Part shown: piece after piece, positions 46,073 to 60,980 of the stretch
How positions within the stretch are numbered: position 1 is the first letter of the stretch
Layout: each line of letters starts with the position of its first letter
Origin: Echinostoma caproni
Lineage: Eukaryota > Platyhelminthes > Trematoda > Plagiorchiida > Echinostomatidae
NCBI GenBank assembly: GCA_900618425.1
Contig: UZAN01040062.1
Coordinates: 25,237 to 89,236 of the forward strand
Direction: 5' to 3'
DNA: 64,000 nucleotides
Position numbers and translations under genes: made by a program
Notes under the pieces: model-generated
Database searches by the model: none
Seen by the model: only the letters and a program-made list of their open reading frames with translations
What the model was told of the DNA's origin: nothing

Positions 46073-49000
46073 AGGTGTTCACAAAGAACAAAAAAACAGA
46101 TTCTGTGCCAAAATGCTTGGTGGAAGTTCATTTTTTATAAAAAGAGAATTTAAATAAGGAGAATAAAATATTCATATGCAAGAGACATTAAACTTAAGAA
46201 GCTATGGATTAGTTGCGCCTTGTGTGCCTTCCGGCCTCAGCTTGATTGCAGAAGAGCCGGAGATTAGCCTCTATGATGATACTTTATTGACAATGGATTC
46301 GCATTCAGCTATCCACTGGGCGAAATAAGCAGCTTTGGTCGTTTCTAATGCGTATGAAGCGTGAGCATATTTCGTGGTTCCACTGACTATCATCCTGCGT
46401 TCATATTATGATAGACTGTAAGGCTCAGTAATGTTCATAAACACTATCAAACCAAGTGATCGAACGAGATTTTACAATTGATAATTTGTCTATGTCACTG
46501 ATATGACATATGAAAGCAAAAACCATCAATATGTAGTTGCTATACGAAGCGATTATTCTAAAGAGGAATGCAACGGAACGGTATCACATTGGTTCCGTTT
46601 GGAGGTTATCTAATGAATAAACTCATTTACGATCATTTATAACCAAATTACAAATTTGAGAATTCTCCGTTGAGAAAGGACACAATTCGCAAAGTAGACA
46701 AAATTGTTCACTTGGGATATTTGAACAGTTTACGCAACCAAATTTTTACTTCTCCTACGCATTGATCTCACTGAACACATCTCGTCCAAGTGCGATTTTG
46801 CTTGCTTCCCACATGAGCAAGTTTACATCCTGTAATTATTATAAATGCTGTTATCTACTTTACTTTCCGATTTTACACGAGCACAATCAATATCTTTAAT
46901 AGGATTCACAGTGGAGTGGTGGCTTCGATGTCCCCGAGNGTCCCCGAGGCTACCAAAGAAACCGTCGAAGATATGGTGAGCACTGGCCTTGGGAGACGGA
47001 AAACAGTCTCATCAAGCGATGCTCAAAGAACGCATATCACTGGACTAGCCAAGACCATCGGTTTACTCCCTTCTTATTTGGGCACAAAATTCACCTTCAT
47101 GTTTTATACTATGGGAAATTACTCAAAAAGAAGCAATAACATTTTGACACATTTCATAATCTTATCTGTAGATTCAGCAGTTTCTCATTCTGCCATGTTC
47201 ATTATTCTAGCAGAAATAAAGTTCTTGGACATGGTTACATAACAGATTGTGGACGTGAATCATTAAAACAATTGTTCGCCTGTATCCTGTGTTCCCATCA
47301 AATACTGTTCTTGTGAAACTTACGAAAGTTACTGAACAAACGTCTAGAGTAAAAAAAATGGTGTGGAGAATTTTTATGGAGCGATTGTTTGTTCAATCGG
47401 GGAAGATTCACACACCCTCGAGCTCTAAAAAGATGAGGAAATACTCCGGACGAATGATTACAGTAAATTTTCAGCTTCTATTAAATCCAAGTGGTAAATC
47501 AATTAATTAATAATTAACTGAAAATGATGTGGGGGGGTTGGGGGAAACTATCTAACACCATTTAGAAATAGCTAATTGAATCAACAATCAAAGCTACGAA
47601 GCCAATTTTTGTGAGGATCCCATAAAAATCCAAATTTGTTTTAAGAAGTTGAGGCTTGTTTCAACCACTTCAACGTCTACAAAAGCTTGTGTGATCCACA
47701 ATTATTATGATGAGAGATCTGTGGGCTGTTTGAATGCTCATATTACTGACCCACATTGTCGATAAAAAATCTCCGTTACCACTCAACATAGTATACAAAA
47801 TAATTATCTAGCTCTACTGGTTCATTATTCTGAACTACCCATATTCTCTTGGAGTGCTTCTTAATTTTCCGCAGAGTTTTATCAGTATGGAATTCATCCG
47901 TGTTGTAGTAGGTAGGAATGAGACGTTATCACTAGGCATTTAGATACTCTACTCTCTCAAGTACTAATAATATTTGTCACAATGTAAGAACTTTGTGGCC
48001 TTCTCACGAACCACTAGCAGTACACTGACAATCACTCACAGAAACCATTGTATGCAAAGATAAACTCCAGTGTCATGGTCGGGTTTCATTGGACCGGATC
48101 GTCGTAGAATATATCCCATCCTTTGCAAGTGATCCATAGCAATTAGACCGAATCGGGCCAGATTCCAAAGCCACTGATCACGAATACTGCCTGCCGTTCT
48201 CCTTATAGGCACGAGTATGACTTTTTTCAACATGTTATGCGTAAAAATGCCGCCTTAACAAACAGCATACATGCTACTTGGATTGACCACTTAGCTGTAG
48301 CTTCACGTGTTATTATGTTTCTGAGATCACCGAGGATATCTCGAAGCTAGATTTACTCAAATGCGGCCGTTCCTAGCTTGGTTTTCTCGATGGACCGTGA
48401 AAGTCAAAAACGAAATTTATATAATCTTTCCATTCACACTGGCTGAATTGCATGGGCACAAGTTTGTGCATGTGTGTTTGTGTTTCGAAGCGAACACACA
48501 AATGATGTATGTGTCTGGACCTAGGTGCGCAATTTTAAGCTTACCAGTGAAACTCGGGAATTCTTTGTCTCGCGATGTTATATGAGATTTTATATACGTG
48601 TGAGGATGTACATGAAAATAGCAATAGGATTGTCAACTGAATTCAATTACACCTGTGAATGCTCGTCTGTTACTTTTCCATCTCCTCATTGACACGAATA
48701 GGTGATTTCGCCGCAGTGAATTACAGGTTAGAATTGATTCCTGTTGCATCACAACAAAGATAATTTTGTGTTGGTGTTGTTGGTAATTATAATCAAATGG
48801 TCAGTCGATAAACTGGCGGTGATTTTGACGGCTCCGGAGAGGTTAGTGAAAGGTGATCAAACAGTGAGGGTTAGGTTCATAGTGACTCGGATAATGTTCT
48901 GTATGCACAAAGTAGATGTTGATTGACCACAATCACAAAAACCGAGAATCATCGGTATCAACGCATACACAGTACATAGTAAGGGAGTAAATGACTATTA

Positions 49001-49429
49001 TTATAAATACGATTTTTATTATTGCTCTCATACTCAATATTTGGAAATTCTTCCTATCATATTCATCAAACCACAACAGACTGAATAGCAACTAGCATTT
49101 AGTCTACCCTATAATGCAAAAGAACACTCACTAAGATTGAGCTGGTTTGATTAAAGCGAAATCAAGCAAGGGTTTATTTTAGCCGCTACCCTCTAAACAA
49201 GGCGATCTATAAGATCTTACTGCATCTCTGTTTTTTTCCTCCCACAGGTCTTCCAGTCGTGCATTTACTCGAATAGAAAATCAACATTTTACTAAGAGTG
49301 AATGACAGACCTAAAGCTTGTTAAACACCAACGGATCTTTGCATACTGGATTCGGATATTAGTACAATAAAAATGAGGAAACAATCAATTTTCATGTTCA
49401 TTCACGGGTTTTGGTTAGTTAGATTTTTC

Positions 49430-50430
49430 AATGCATTGTCGAGTCGCAACTCGGACGAGGCAATCGCTAGAATAAAAAGAACTAGGGACAGAAGAGAGTT
49501 CCATGTTGCACATACTCTGGTGTTGAAATAGTGACGTCGGAAGTCTTTTGGAGCAAAACTTTAAAGAATGTCCCCTGGGGTGGTCAGTCCTAGATAGTCT
49601 CAGTAGAGCACTACACGGGTCGTTAGGGCGATGTAGTATTTGGTTTACGAGGATCATATCTCCTCCAAGGCCGACCGAATTGTGCTTTTTTCATGCAAAA
49701 TAGCCTCGTATCCTCGGTTTGTATATAAAATTGTACCAGATTAGCTGACTCAAGATATCACTCATTAGATAAGACCCGGCGAAGCACTGTGCAGCTGTTT
49801 CACCCTTTTTAGGGATTCGCAGCACTGCATATCGGCTGAATCCATTGGGATTTCTACCTGACCACAAGGGGTAGTCCGCCTGATGCGTTAACCATATGGG
49901 AGATAATGGTTGGTTCTTATCGGTTTGCCATAATACATGGTGTAGCAATGTTTCCTCATTCTCAATGCCTGAACCTTAGCAAATTTTCGTGGACTCCGTG
50001 ATATGCGACTTCTCAGCAGGTTTAAACCCAGACTGAGCAGCGAACCTACACCTACTGAACTTGAACAATGAAAATTTTTTCTCCACAAAAGTGTATCCAA
50101 TCGTTTTTATCGACTCCTTGTTGACCGTAATACATGTCTTGCTTTCTTATCCACTGAGAATAGCTACGACAGAAGCGACACTGAGGTCTTGGGACCTTCT
50201 GCTGTTCTTTGTTCAGTTAGACTTCTTCCAAACTCAAACATCGAGATTTCCAACCACAGTTGAATTTTATCTTTAGCAGCTTTTCCTTGCTGCGGTACCG
50301 TTGACGTTTTTTGTTATTGTTTTTGTTTATTTATTGCTATTATATTGTATATTGTTTGATGAATGGGTGTTATGAGGCTGACGAATATTGACCCCCACTG
50401 AGTTACACAAAGCCGTAACTTGACTTGATA
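49430..50430 (+). mobile_element. LINE 3' portion, related to 44592-46072
   Basis: The C-terminal coding remnants are poor (NNENFFSTKVYPI near 50061 resembles the FF...V.P.WN block at LINE C-termini). The last bases are decisive: CACAAAGCC followed by CTTGACTTGA (50407-50430) match the ATAAAGCC...CTTGACTTGACTT end of the other LINE. Upstream limits are uncertain. Confidence 0.55.
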
Positions 50431-53400
50431 GTCACGCAAAAAGAAATGGGATTGATCAAGACAGCTTGGAAAATTGAAAATAGACACCTGAGCGACAAGA
50501 GTCTACTTGATATGTCTCCGATGAAACAATCCACATTATTCGAACAAGGTTTCGACAGAAATAGGATCACTAGTTCGGTCACTGAGCAGGATTTTGTCCA
50601 GTAACCCAATACGGTCGTCAAATCATAACGGACTGTTATCAGTTCATTGTGCTTCTGGATCCTTCGGCCATCACATCCCAATTCACTCATCGTTTCTAAT
50701 TGTTGTCTTCGAATTCACAACAAATTAACAAACATTTACTTCCACCTTCTCTGCAGTCATACTTCCTTCGTCAACCTTTTATCTCGGTCGATATGGTTCC
50801 AACTCCCAATTAGGAGGGCTAAAATGTCGAGTTCTTGGAAGAACACCAGCTTAGTATTCACGGGATTAGAAAAGATTTCCGAGGTAATTTGCTAATCATT
50901 ATAACAATCTGTTAAAACATCTTTCTATGGTTTAGATAAATTCTTGCAAAAACCGAAAACGAAAGTTCAGACGAAAACCTACAGTCTATTTAGAACAGTT
51001 GTGAATCAGGCAAGTTTGTGTGAAACATAATACGTATACGCCATACCCAATTGTGTATTACACAGAATCGGACAATCCAAATGTGTGATGTGGTATAATA
51101 AAAACCCCTTGGTGTGAAAAGTCTCACATTTAACCGATCGATGCNNNNNATCGATGCCAAAGGTAACTGTGATTCCCGTTACTAGTCAAGTGATTGTAGT
51201 CCACTACCAGCAATACACTTTCTCACTTGTTAACCAACATCAACATTGATATTTGTAGAAAATAAGATGCTTCAACATTCTTTGACCTCAGAATCTCCCA
51301 ATGCTTTTTGATCTGATTAGCGCATGACTGGAGCTTGTGCGTCGGGACCAAAGGACTACGGATCGTGGCTGATGCGTTACCGGTTTTGGTTGAGGGATGA
51401 GTGGCGTAGGCTACAACAATGCGGGTTTTGGCTAAAGCTTGATAGGAAAAGGTGTAAACGCAGATTCAAAACTAATGAAAATGTTTGAAAGTAATTCAAC
51501 CAATCAGATATTAAGCATAACAGGAATGCGAAACACCAGATCGAATAAAATAACTCGGTATTGTTAGAGAAGCCTGGCGCACTCTGTTATGAAATAAATA
51601 CACTTTAAGAATCTAGAACCGCTGTATAAGAACCGACTTGATACGAACCTTTTTTCAGGAGCATGCAGGTTGGGGTACATGTTTTTCTTTTTGTTCACAC
51701 TCTTTCAGCTTCATAACTAAACGATCAATAAAGGCCAATTGACTCCTGGGGTAGAGTGCTTGTAAAATACCTGGTGGATTACAAAATTGAAGCGATATGG
51801 ACTGCATCTTATATCAACATCAAAAGCAACTATTATCAAGCAATGTACGACAAACTGAGTTCATTGAGGAGACAGAAAAAACTAATCACATTTCAAACTA
51901 CTCATATGTTGTCACAATTCAAGTAAAAGTAATCACGATCATCATAATAAGTGTGTGGGAAAGCAGCCCTTTTTAGATGCTACGAGAATGCATTACTCAA
52001 AGTTTTGAGTGCTCACTATTTCGGTGCCTTTATGCGAGCAAAAGCAGCTAGTTGGAACTGGTAGAATAATTAAACAGCGTATTCCTTTGGAAACAATTAT
52101 TTTTTAAGAGGGACACTGCATATTACCTCAAAACAATCTACTTAATGAGAATAAGTAGCTCGTATTTCGAAAGCTCATGCGCATTGGATGATTCATAGCT
52201 GGTTACAACTACTCAATTTATAAGGTTGACATTAGACGTTTGGGGGGTTGAAGCGTATACCGCATGAAGACAGCTAGAGGGCATGAAATCCAATTCTCTC
52301 TTTTCTTGCAATGAGAAGCTTTTTAACCGAATAAAACTCCATATGCTCCTTCAATCCAATGACCTTGAACGGAAACACAGGACAATGTCAATCTGGCATA
52401 CACGGACCAACTTTGTGTGACGCCCAACCTTCCGTGTGTGACCTCAATCGTATGCATCACAGAGGCTCTGATCGGATTTAATGAGTACATATGCGGTCCA
52501 ATAAAGCAATCTATTCCTATTGGCAAGTGGATTTTCGCTGGTGTAAGCAGCATAATGATCTCAATTTGGACCCCGAAATCGCAGTACCTAATTAAGTTTG
52601 CTCCACTATCTCCGGTAAATCGTTTAATCATCCAAGTCCCGAAATGCGATATGTTATTGTGAGTTCATAGAATTTAAGTCCTCGGGAGCGCATCCGAGTT
52701 CTTGATATTCATTGGCCGTACAACTCACTTCCGGTCAAAAGAATGAAAAAACAGCATGGTTAGTATAGGAAGCGGCGGAGCAGTTCTTTCTAAAGAATAA
52801 CTAGCGTCCGAGGTTGAGGGTTTTGTAATTCTGTTGGTAAAGGAGTTGATTTCACGTGAGTATACATTACTGCGCTAAGCTAACTGTCGTCTGTCGTCAT
52901 ACTTTGGTTGAAATAATCCTTCTGCATTTCAGACGTTTCATCGCTCTTTTATCCGCAATAATATATTGTTATCTCTTTGTTCAGAACACGAACGTAACGG
53001 CCTCAAACATCTGTTTCAATAATATGCACTTTCAGGTAGACAGTTCTAGTTTGCAATTCTTTTTCTTAGTTAGTTGTGATGCAATATATGTTTGGACAGT
53101 TTATCATGACCCAGAACTGGCTTAATGGAACAAAGCTAGTCAGATGTAAAAATTCACCGGTCCACGTATGTTTGCAGTGACGATTTTAGTTCTTGCGAAC
53201 TGCTGGATATTGTATACTCCTCCTTCTCAATAAAACGTTTGTGGTTGACTTATCTTCAATTGAAACGAGCGAGTAGATAAAAAGGAATCCGTTCTTGATT
53301 AATTGACTAGTAATAAATCTCAGTTAAGCCTCCAACGGCTTACAAATCACAATCTTAGAACGATATTTGAATTAAAGTTCAGTTGCTTTTTAGCGATACG

Positions 53401-56084
53401 TGACAAATCCCCTGCTGTCTTGGTGCTGTCCCTAAAGTGATAGTTGCTACAACCGGGTGAGAATTTGTGTTGATCTTATTTCCCCAAACCGCAATCGTAC
53501 AAATTAGGAAAATCATTGTTTTCAGCTCACTTTGCAGGACCAAATCAGGAAACATAGAAGATTGGCATAACTATGTTGCTTCATCAAGCTATTCAGGCTT
53601 TTCGCAAGCACGCATATTTCAATGGGTGATGAAAAGAATAGTGATATTCAGATAGCTGTCCGGTATAAAATAGTGTACTGCCATACTGAAGGCAGTATCG
53701 AAAACCTTGGTTGAAGATTGCATGTTCTCAAATGAATGTTGTGGAAAATGTGGATACCAGAGCGTTTCGAGCGAACGAATTAGGCATCACACTAACCGAT
53801 ACTCATACGGCAGAGCATTCAGTGTCAGAACAGTTAAAGTGGAACTCGCATTACCAGTTTCATAGGAATTGTACGGTGGACACCTTTATTGAGTTAAAGA
53901 AAGTGGGACCGGTGTTTTTTTGTCTCATCATCCAAGTCAACACTGAATGCCAACAATGCTCTCCTTAATTCTGAGAGTGCGCTATCCCCATACATTTATC
54001 TCGTCTTCACGGGATGCATATGTCGGTGGCATGTCCACAGCACGTCCATTATTCAAAATTGTTGAGTTTCTGATTTACTGCCACCTCATTGAGCACTGTC
54101 AAAATTGCATCATATAATTGGAATTCATCTATAATTGTTGATGCGTGATGTTTATTTCAAATGCCTCGTACAATAACCTATTACCCTGCGGTTTTGAACT
54201 ACTGAAATTCGGTAACCAACAGAATCTGCACAATTACAAATTGTGCATCTAATACGAGTGGGTGAGAAGGTTACATGGAAACCAAAGGCGCTGAGTTGCC
54301 AAGGATCCAGCTTAATTGGGAGAACTATAATTTTCAGTATAGTAATGAAGACAATTTGCAACATGCATTAGAAATTACCTCCAACAGTTCTAACGCGGGT
54401 GGCAAAGTTGATTGTTGCACACTTTTATGCAAATAATATCGTAAATACGCTTTTATTTATTTGCTTAACGGCTGCAACTCTACTGTGAGAATCTTGAGAG
54501 AAAAATACTCATCGACTAAAACCACCGCGTCAAACGACTTACGCCATTCCAACATTATTCCACTTGGTCACCTCGTTTTCGTGCAAATTTGGAGGATGTG
54601 ACATAACCGACATCAGTTATCTTAACTTTATACTTTCTTTCTCGTATAACGAAACAGTTTAATTAAGTATCCACCACTTAGATGGCAATATACAAGGGCC
54701 AGACTGTTCTGTGCAAATTTTCGACTAGTGGAGAACAGCCCCGAAAGCCTGATGGCTCATTTATGAGCCGTCTGAAGGAAATATCGGATAAAGTAGGAAA
54801 AAACAATATGAAAAGAAATGTTCATTGTTTTACACTTAAGTCCCTTTGGGTCATGTGATAGTTCTGTAGCGGAATAGCATGAACGTCCAGAACTGAAGAA
54901 GGTCACATTATAAATTCGTTCGATGTCCCTATGGATTCATTAGTTTAATAATTTTGAATTCCGAATTTATGATACAAAACAGTTTGCCTTTATAATATTT
55001 GTACTGGATTGCGTATGGTTATTGTTTTACCATCGCAAATAGATGTTTTCTGTGCAACAAATTACCTACCTATCTCCTGGTGCACTTGTTTATCAGCTCA
55101 GCGAATCGCCCGTTTGGGGTGAGGGTTATCAATAAAGTCAGTGAAATGAGGGCTTGTATCGCCTGCAATCCAAATGTCAAACGATACCTGAAATGGCTCG
55201 ATTTGATGCCGGTCATGTTTTTGTTAAACCAATTGCATTGAGCGATTGTGCGAGCCTCCACATGAACAGGATATCACGAACAGGTCTGTCACATGCTGGC
55301 GAAGCATGACATACGTCATCCAGACCAAACTGTGTGCCTGGTGGCATCTGAATTAGATGCTTGTGGTTGGAGGTTTCAGCCAAACCCCGAGCGATTTATC
55401 CACCCTTGAGTATCAAGTGTGGTTCGATTTGTATCTCGTAAACAAACAGAGGAAAACCACTGATAAGTGATGGATTTTTCGGATCGGCTAAATCGATGCA
55501 GTCTCTTGAAGTGATTGCACTTGGAATTCGTTGCGGTTAAGCTCAGCCCTTCTAACATATTCAAATAACCAAAACTCTGGCGCTTGCTGTGAGTTGTTTT
55601 CTGACTTTGAATATCCGCAACGGAGTTTAAAAGCGAACTGTAGTCGTATGCAGCATTTCTGTCAGTAAATACTGAAGAACTCCATTNATCTACTTAACTT
55701 CGGTCTATATTTTTCACTGTATTCCCTGAAACAGTTTCAAAAACCAAAGAATAAAAAGCAGCTCAATGCGAAAAATAAGCTTTGCATTTTCACATTTGCC
55801 AGACAAGACGGCACAGACACTCTCATCAGAGCCTGGTCCAATGTGTTGTGCTATCGCTAAACCGACTTCAAGTAGGCACACCCTATAGCGAAACCTGTTT
55901 CTGGCACAAACCCAGAACCAGGAGAGCCTGCTCCTACTTATCGTGCGCTGTTTGGGAACCAATGTCCTGTCTATCGTTCATGCAGGGACTACGTGGCGCA
56001 TCACTACTGATTTGCAGGAAATTTTACTAAATGCTGACAAAGATTTTTAAGGGAGTACACTGAGTAAACATTTTTATCCGCTTT

Positions 56085-56405
56085 CATTGGAACCACGTAC
56101 ATAGGTCTCACGGTCAGGCGTTTGTCCATACGAATCCGTGAACAGCACCCTGCTAAATACAGGAACGGTTAAGTCACTCACTAGTGCAGTGTTTTCACAC
56201 CTAGTTGAAATAAATCACACTGGAAATGTGACCGAGTCATTCCGTCCTCTGTACCGGGTTCGTGGTCGATTATCAAGGCAGGTTCGCTGCTAGCCACAGC
56301 GGAAGCAGTAGGAATTCGGCTGCACAACCCCCCTTTGTGTGCCCAAAAACAATTTGTGCAGGCGCTTAAGCTCCCCTGGCCCACCCCCTACACATCCCAC
56401 ATTCA
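56085..56405 (+). mobile_element. Penelope-like GIY-YIG fragment
   Basis: Bases 56097-56165 read TYIGLTVRRLSIRIREQHPA, the second half of a GIY-YIG domain with YIG and the R..E residues retained. After a frameshift 56285-56395 reads ATAEAVGIRLHNPPLCAQKQ then FVQALKLPWP, the conserved C-terminus. The rest is lost. Confidence 0.8.
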
Positions 56406-59400
56406 GAGTGGTCCCAACAAACAGATGACCTAACAATTATGTGATCATTGAGAATTCCACATCCGGTCCCAAGATGAACTTAGCCCCAGATAGCCCGTGA
56501 GGTTATTTTCCCTTTCCCAAAATATTTGTTTGCGTTTTTATGGTTGAATACTGATTTATATATAAACAGCCTAATATTCTTTTTGTGATTTATTTGACAT
56601 GACTACGAATCACTGAAAACGAGCTTGTTCGCCACTGCTTGTTCTATTTGAAATGTGCTCTGTAGGACTGTTTAGGGAATTAAAGTATTGGTAATACTCT
56701 TGAGTTCCATTCAAGGATCACGCGGCCTAAACCATAGGCCTGGTGATGGATATGCATCATTGGTTTTCATTATTAATCGCAAAACTCGAAATAGATACAT
56801 CTTGGAGAGAGTTTGGTTAAGCTTATGATGAAATCTGAAAGATGAAAGACCATAAAAATGTACGTATCCAGCAAGTCCTACTGAACTTCTCACATTTGGA
56901 ATCGGTATAGTTTAGCGATTATTTGAAAATATTCGAAAATTTGAATGCATGTGGTGGACAGACCGAGTTTTCAGTATGGTAGAACGACAAAGCGGGAGTA
57001 GCATGTGTGGTAACTGAGACCACTGTATGCAAATCCTCCCAATACCCCGTCTGGTCTGATGTAAAGGAGAAAGTCATTTGCGCTTCAGCACAAAACTCAT
57101 AACGCATGGGTACTGTTCTACTATAAGACAGACATATTTACAAACCAGTTCATATCGTCACTAACGCAAGGCGACACTGAGAGCTGCAACACAATCATTC
57201 TTCACTAGTCTCTTGTTGTGTTTCAAGCAAGTTGAACCACAGAAGAACCAATGAACATAATAATACGTGATGCCTGAAAAGTTTGATATACTTCATTTTC
57301 CGGTACTCTCTTATAGTTAATTGATATAAACTGTGGAAACAATCACGGAAGCTAATATATTTTTATATTGTGTGTGTATTTATTTAGTTCACAGTGCAAT
57401 CAGACCTCATAAAATAAAGGGAACTAATATAAATTTTGAGGGCATTTTACAAACATTGACGCAGAAACACTACTTACTGGTACTCCTTCGGTCCGTAGAC
57501 ATACTGAATGCGGACTAGTGTCGTCGTATCAGACCATCATTATGGTTGTGCAGTTACGTTGTCATCAGTTGATCAGTTTGTTTAGTTTAGAAAAACCTAG
57601 TCATCAATTAGCATACGAAATGCGCCCTTACTATAGTAAGGGTAGGTTGAACGCACGCGATAAGTCACACCGAGCTTCATGATAATAGGTGGACTGCCTC
57701 ACCAAATCCGTAGACACTGTGTTGCGAAGGGATTTCATGTGGCCTATTCTGTCTGGGAACGGAAGACTTAAATACTAGCAGAAACCATTCTCGAGCACAG
57801 TTAGCTCGGACAGTGTGTTCTCCAGAGTATATAGAATTTCTCGGGTGTTCTTCACTATTTGCGTATACTGTTTACTTCCGTCGAATCTACAACTAAACCA
57901 CGTGATAAAATTGATCGTGGTATGTACATTTTAAAACAGAGCGCTTGGACCAGTCGAGAAAATCAAACAAGATCGTGTGACTGGGAGAAAGGAAAAGGTA
58001 GATGATTTTGTGTGCATTAGGACGGATTGTTTCCACTCCATAGAATTTTGGATAACTTGACAGCGCACTGAGGACGAATGTGAAGAATATACAATATTGA
58101 AACATTTCAGCCAAGGCAACCCATACGAACCATGTACTTTGCACTATATGGCACTGAGTTTTGGGGATTATCTTCATCCCAGGTCAGGGTTTTGGAGGAG
58201 TCTGCATGCAGCTCAGCGTCAAGCCTACCCCAGGTATAATATTTCATCTAAATAAACAATTTTTCCGCGACAAACCGCTTTCCATCACCCAAGGTAGGCG
58301 CAATTGCAAGTTTAACGTAACCCTTAAGGTACTCCCTTCCTTTGAAATGAAGAAAACGGACTTCGTATTGAATTGTTTTTAAGCACTAAGGGACCACACG
58401 ATAATTGTTTGTCTGTGTCTCCCTAAATCACTGACGCAATCCTATTCGAGGGTTCATCACCGTATATAACTACTACAAACCGCAGGTTGATGATCTGATA
58501 AAACTTTACAGGAAGTAGTGACTAAAGCGAAGTTGAAACTAGATAATGATAGATCGTGCTGGCAGTCTCTGATGCAATTGGTGGAATTAATCAAGGCGAA
58601 ACAACGTTAAACTCCCCGAATAATTCGGTCAGAGTTATAATAGAGGGTGTAGAAGAATTCTAATGTTCGTCTTGAAGGATGCTTTGATAGCGCACTCGTT
58701 TGAAGTGACATTCAGGTAAAAACCAATTGATTGATTCCGGTGAGTGCGAAAGTGTTCGAGTATCCGGCTAACAGTAATGAAGCAGTTAATTCAAGAAACA
58801 ATTTTCGAAAATAGTAATCCACGTGGAATTCATTGAACCTCTGAAAAATTTTTATCAGCAAATAACTTCATCTTTAAGGAGACAATCGGACCTGGGAAAT
58901 TATTGGTCATATGTGATGTTGCCAAACTCAAAATCATAGCATCGTATTATGGATCTGTTTGATTTTAGTATCATTCAAAATTACGTTCTTGTCGATCTAT
59001 TCGAATCATAAATATACTGTTCCATGAGTTTAGTTGTCATTTTATGAATATATAAACTATGTCCCAGAATAACGTTTATCAACACCAAGGAATTACTCAT
59101 TTTAGGTTAACCCAAAAGCGAGTTAAATCAAAGTTGATTTAATTCCCTGCCCTATGGAGAGTTGTCAGCTCTTTTACGTTTCTCCAGTGTTCCAACATGC
59201 ATTAAAACTTTTCTCTATTGCACCTCTCTCGCAATCGAAACTTTCATTCCATCTTTCCATCTTGTCCCCCTCTCCCTCGCTTACCAATTAGGATTAGTTT
59301 CTCCCACCAGCGATTCCAATTGCTACACTGTCTAGTCTTTGTTTCTCTCTCATTTTCCTATATTTTGGCCGCCTAATAGGCTGCGTTCAAGATAAGCATT

Positions 59401-60866
59401 GTCATTCCCACCTAGGTTTGTTCATTCCTCAAGTGTCTCAATTTGCCCATATGTCCACTCCGCTTACCACATTACCTTCGCAATAAACAACATCTTTTTG
59501 GACGTAGCCTAGGCTATGAACTAAATGGGGTATAACGTTTAAGGGGTGCGACTGTGAACAACTGAGCATTAAAAGCTGTGTACGGCGAAGCAATATACGC
59601 CGATCACCTGCACAAGGTGTTCCTGCATGAATCTGCTATTATCAAACAGCACAGCATGACTTTTCTGTTCACCCTTAAAGGGTACAGATCATTCACTTAA
59701 ATTGGTCGGAATACAAACATGTGTGTTGATACCCTGTTGCGCCAGTTGTTCACTTCCAGTCACAAATCAAAAAGTGGATGGTTGCACGGTACATGATGTG
59801 TTGTTTTTGTTCGTCGATCGGCGAGCACCGGTTACATTCGGCTTTTATATCCGAAATCCATCGGATCTCTGCACGATAACATGAATATTCGGAGAGGGTT
59901 TTAAGTGATCTATTACAGTCAGGCTCAGAGCCGGCTTGCGCCAAAACAAAATAGACACCTCCACTCACACTTAAAAAGTTCATTCAATTAATCGTTTAAT
60001 GCATAGTATGGTTTCAAATAATCGATGTTCCAATTGTTCGTTTGAACTCAGTAAATTTCAATGTTTGTCCGGTTGTCACATGAAGCGGATGATAAATTGA
60101 ATGTAAGAGTTTTAAATCTAAGGCCAAAATAGAGTGTCTAGTAGTAATTACATACCGTGAAACACGGAACTTAGACCACGTGACTCGAGTGCTCATATTA
60201 ATCTGGAAATTTGTGGATATAACAACACATCTGTTTTGTGCGCATGAATCCCATTGTTCTAAATTGGATTAGAATACCCGTAATCAAGTTGCTGGTGACA
60301 ATTTAATAAAATCGTCAACCACATCACCAGGTTCGACAAGGTTAGTAAGCATTTAACCCAAGAAAATTCCAAATGCCTTATCGAGATTTTGTTTGGTTAC
60401 TTGTCTTCAATTGCAAATGAGAGATCACACGGAGAGGTCTAATCTGATGCCTGCTGTTTTCATAGTACAGGATTTGTTTGAATCCACTTCATCGTCGCTA
60501 CATTCACTAGGGTTCACTGAATATAGCAACCATTCCGCACGATGCATTCATGGGTCCCCAAAATTTACACCTATGTTTACCCAACAGTGCAGTTTCGTTA
60601 GTATGGTATGACTGAACTGGGAAAATAACGGAATCGTCACAGCTCCTTCATCTGGCATGATTATTACTTTGTATAATTAAATAAGAGTATAAGAAGATTT
60701 AACAAAGACCACTCAGGGAGAGTATCACATAGGGAGGGGAGATACTCATATAACACTTGTTCTGAAAATCTACAGCAAAATGATCATTATCATTATGATT
60801 TTGAAGTACCATTTCTTAAGAAATTTCAGGTTTCGGGTATTTCAATGTTCTCATGTAAGTACTAAC

Positions 60867-60980
60867 CTCAATTCGATGTCAGCTGGAAGCTGCTGCTTCC
60901 GAAGAGCAGCAACCCGTACGGAGCCCGACAGCTCATATGCAAGCAAGAGGCTCCAACGAAAACGTAGTCGTATCAGATGA
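60867..60980 (-). CDS. OTOP: Otopetrin gene, exon 2 (cytoplasmic N-terminus)
   Basis: The acceptor is GATGACTTTTGCAG|TCATCT and the donor GAATTGAG|GTTAGT, both phase 2. It encodes residues 58-95 (RLRFRWSLLLAYELSG, VRVAALRKQQLPADIEL), a basic, amphipathic segment too short and charged to be a clear membrane helix. The phase chain to exons 1 and 3 is exact. The opposite strand is also open here with an acceptor-like site, but it yields only an orphan terminal exon. Confidence 0.6.

Larger units (their letters stand above)
41419..60866 (-). other. Otopetrin intron 2 (19.4 kb)
   Basis: The largest intron (phase 2). It holds two LINE 3' portions (44592-46072, 49430-50430), a Penelope fragment (56085-56405) and small N tracts at 46939, 51145-51149 and 55687. 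Unassigned frames include 44361-44648 (minus, charged, just upstream of the LINE), 52323-52631 (minus) and 53711-53968 (plus); none resembles a known family or has a convincing splice context. I see nothing in 41600-44200, 46100-49400, 50450-52300, 54000-56050 or 56410-60850. Confidence 0.5.

Noticed and set aside
52323..52662. Opposed long frames (102 codons minus, 81 codons plus) as a gene
   Set aside because: No family resemblance, no splice sites of good quality, and both strands are equally open.
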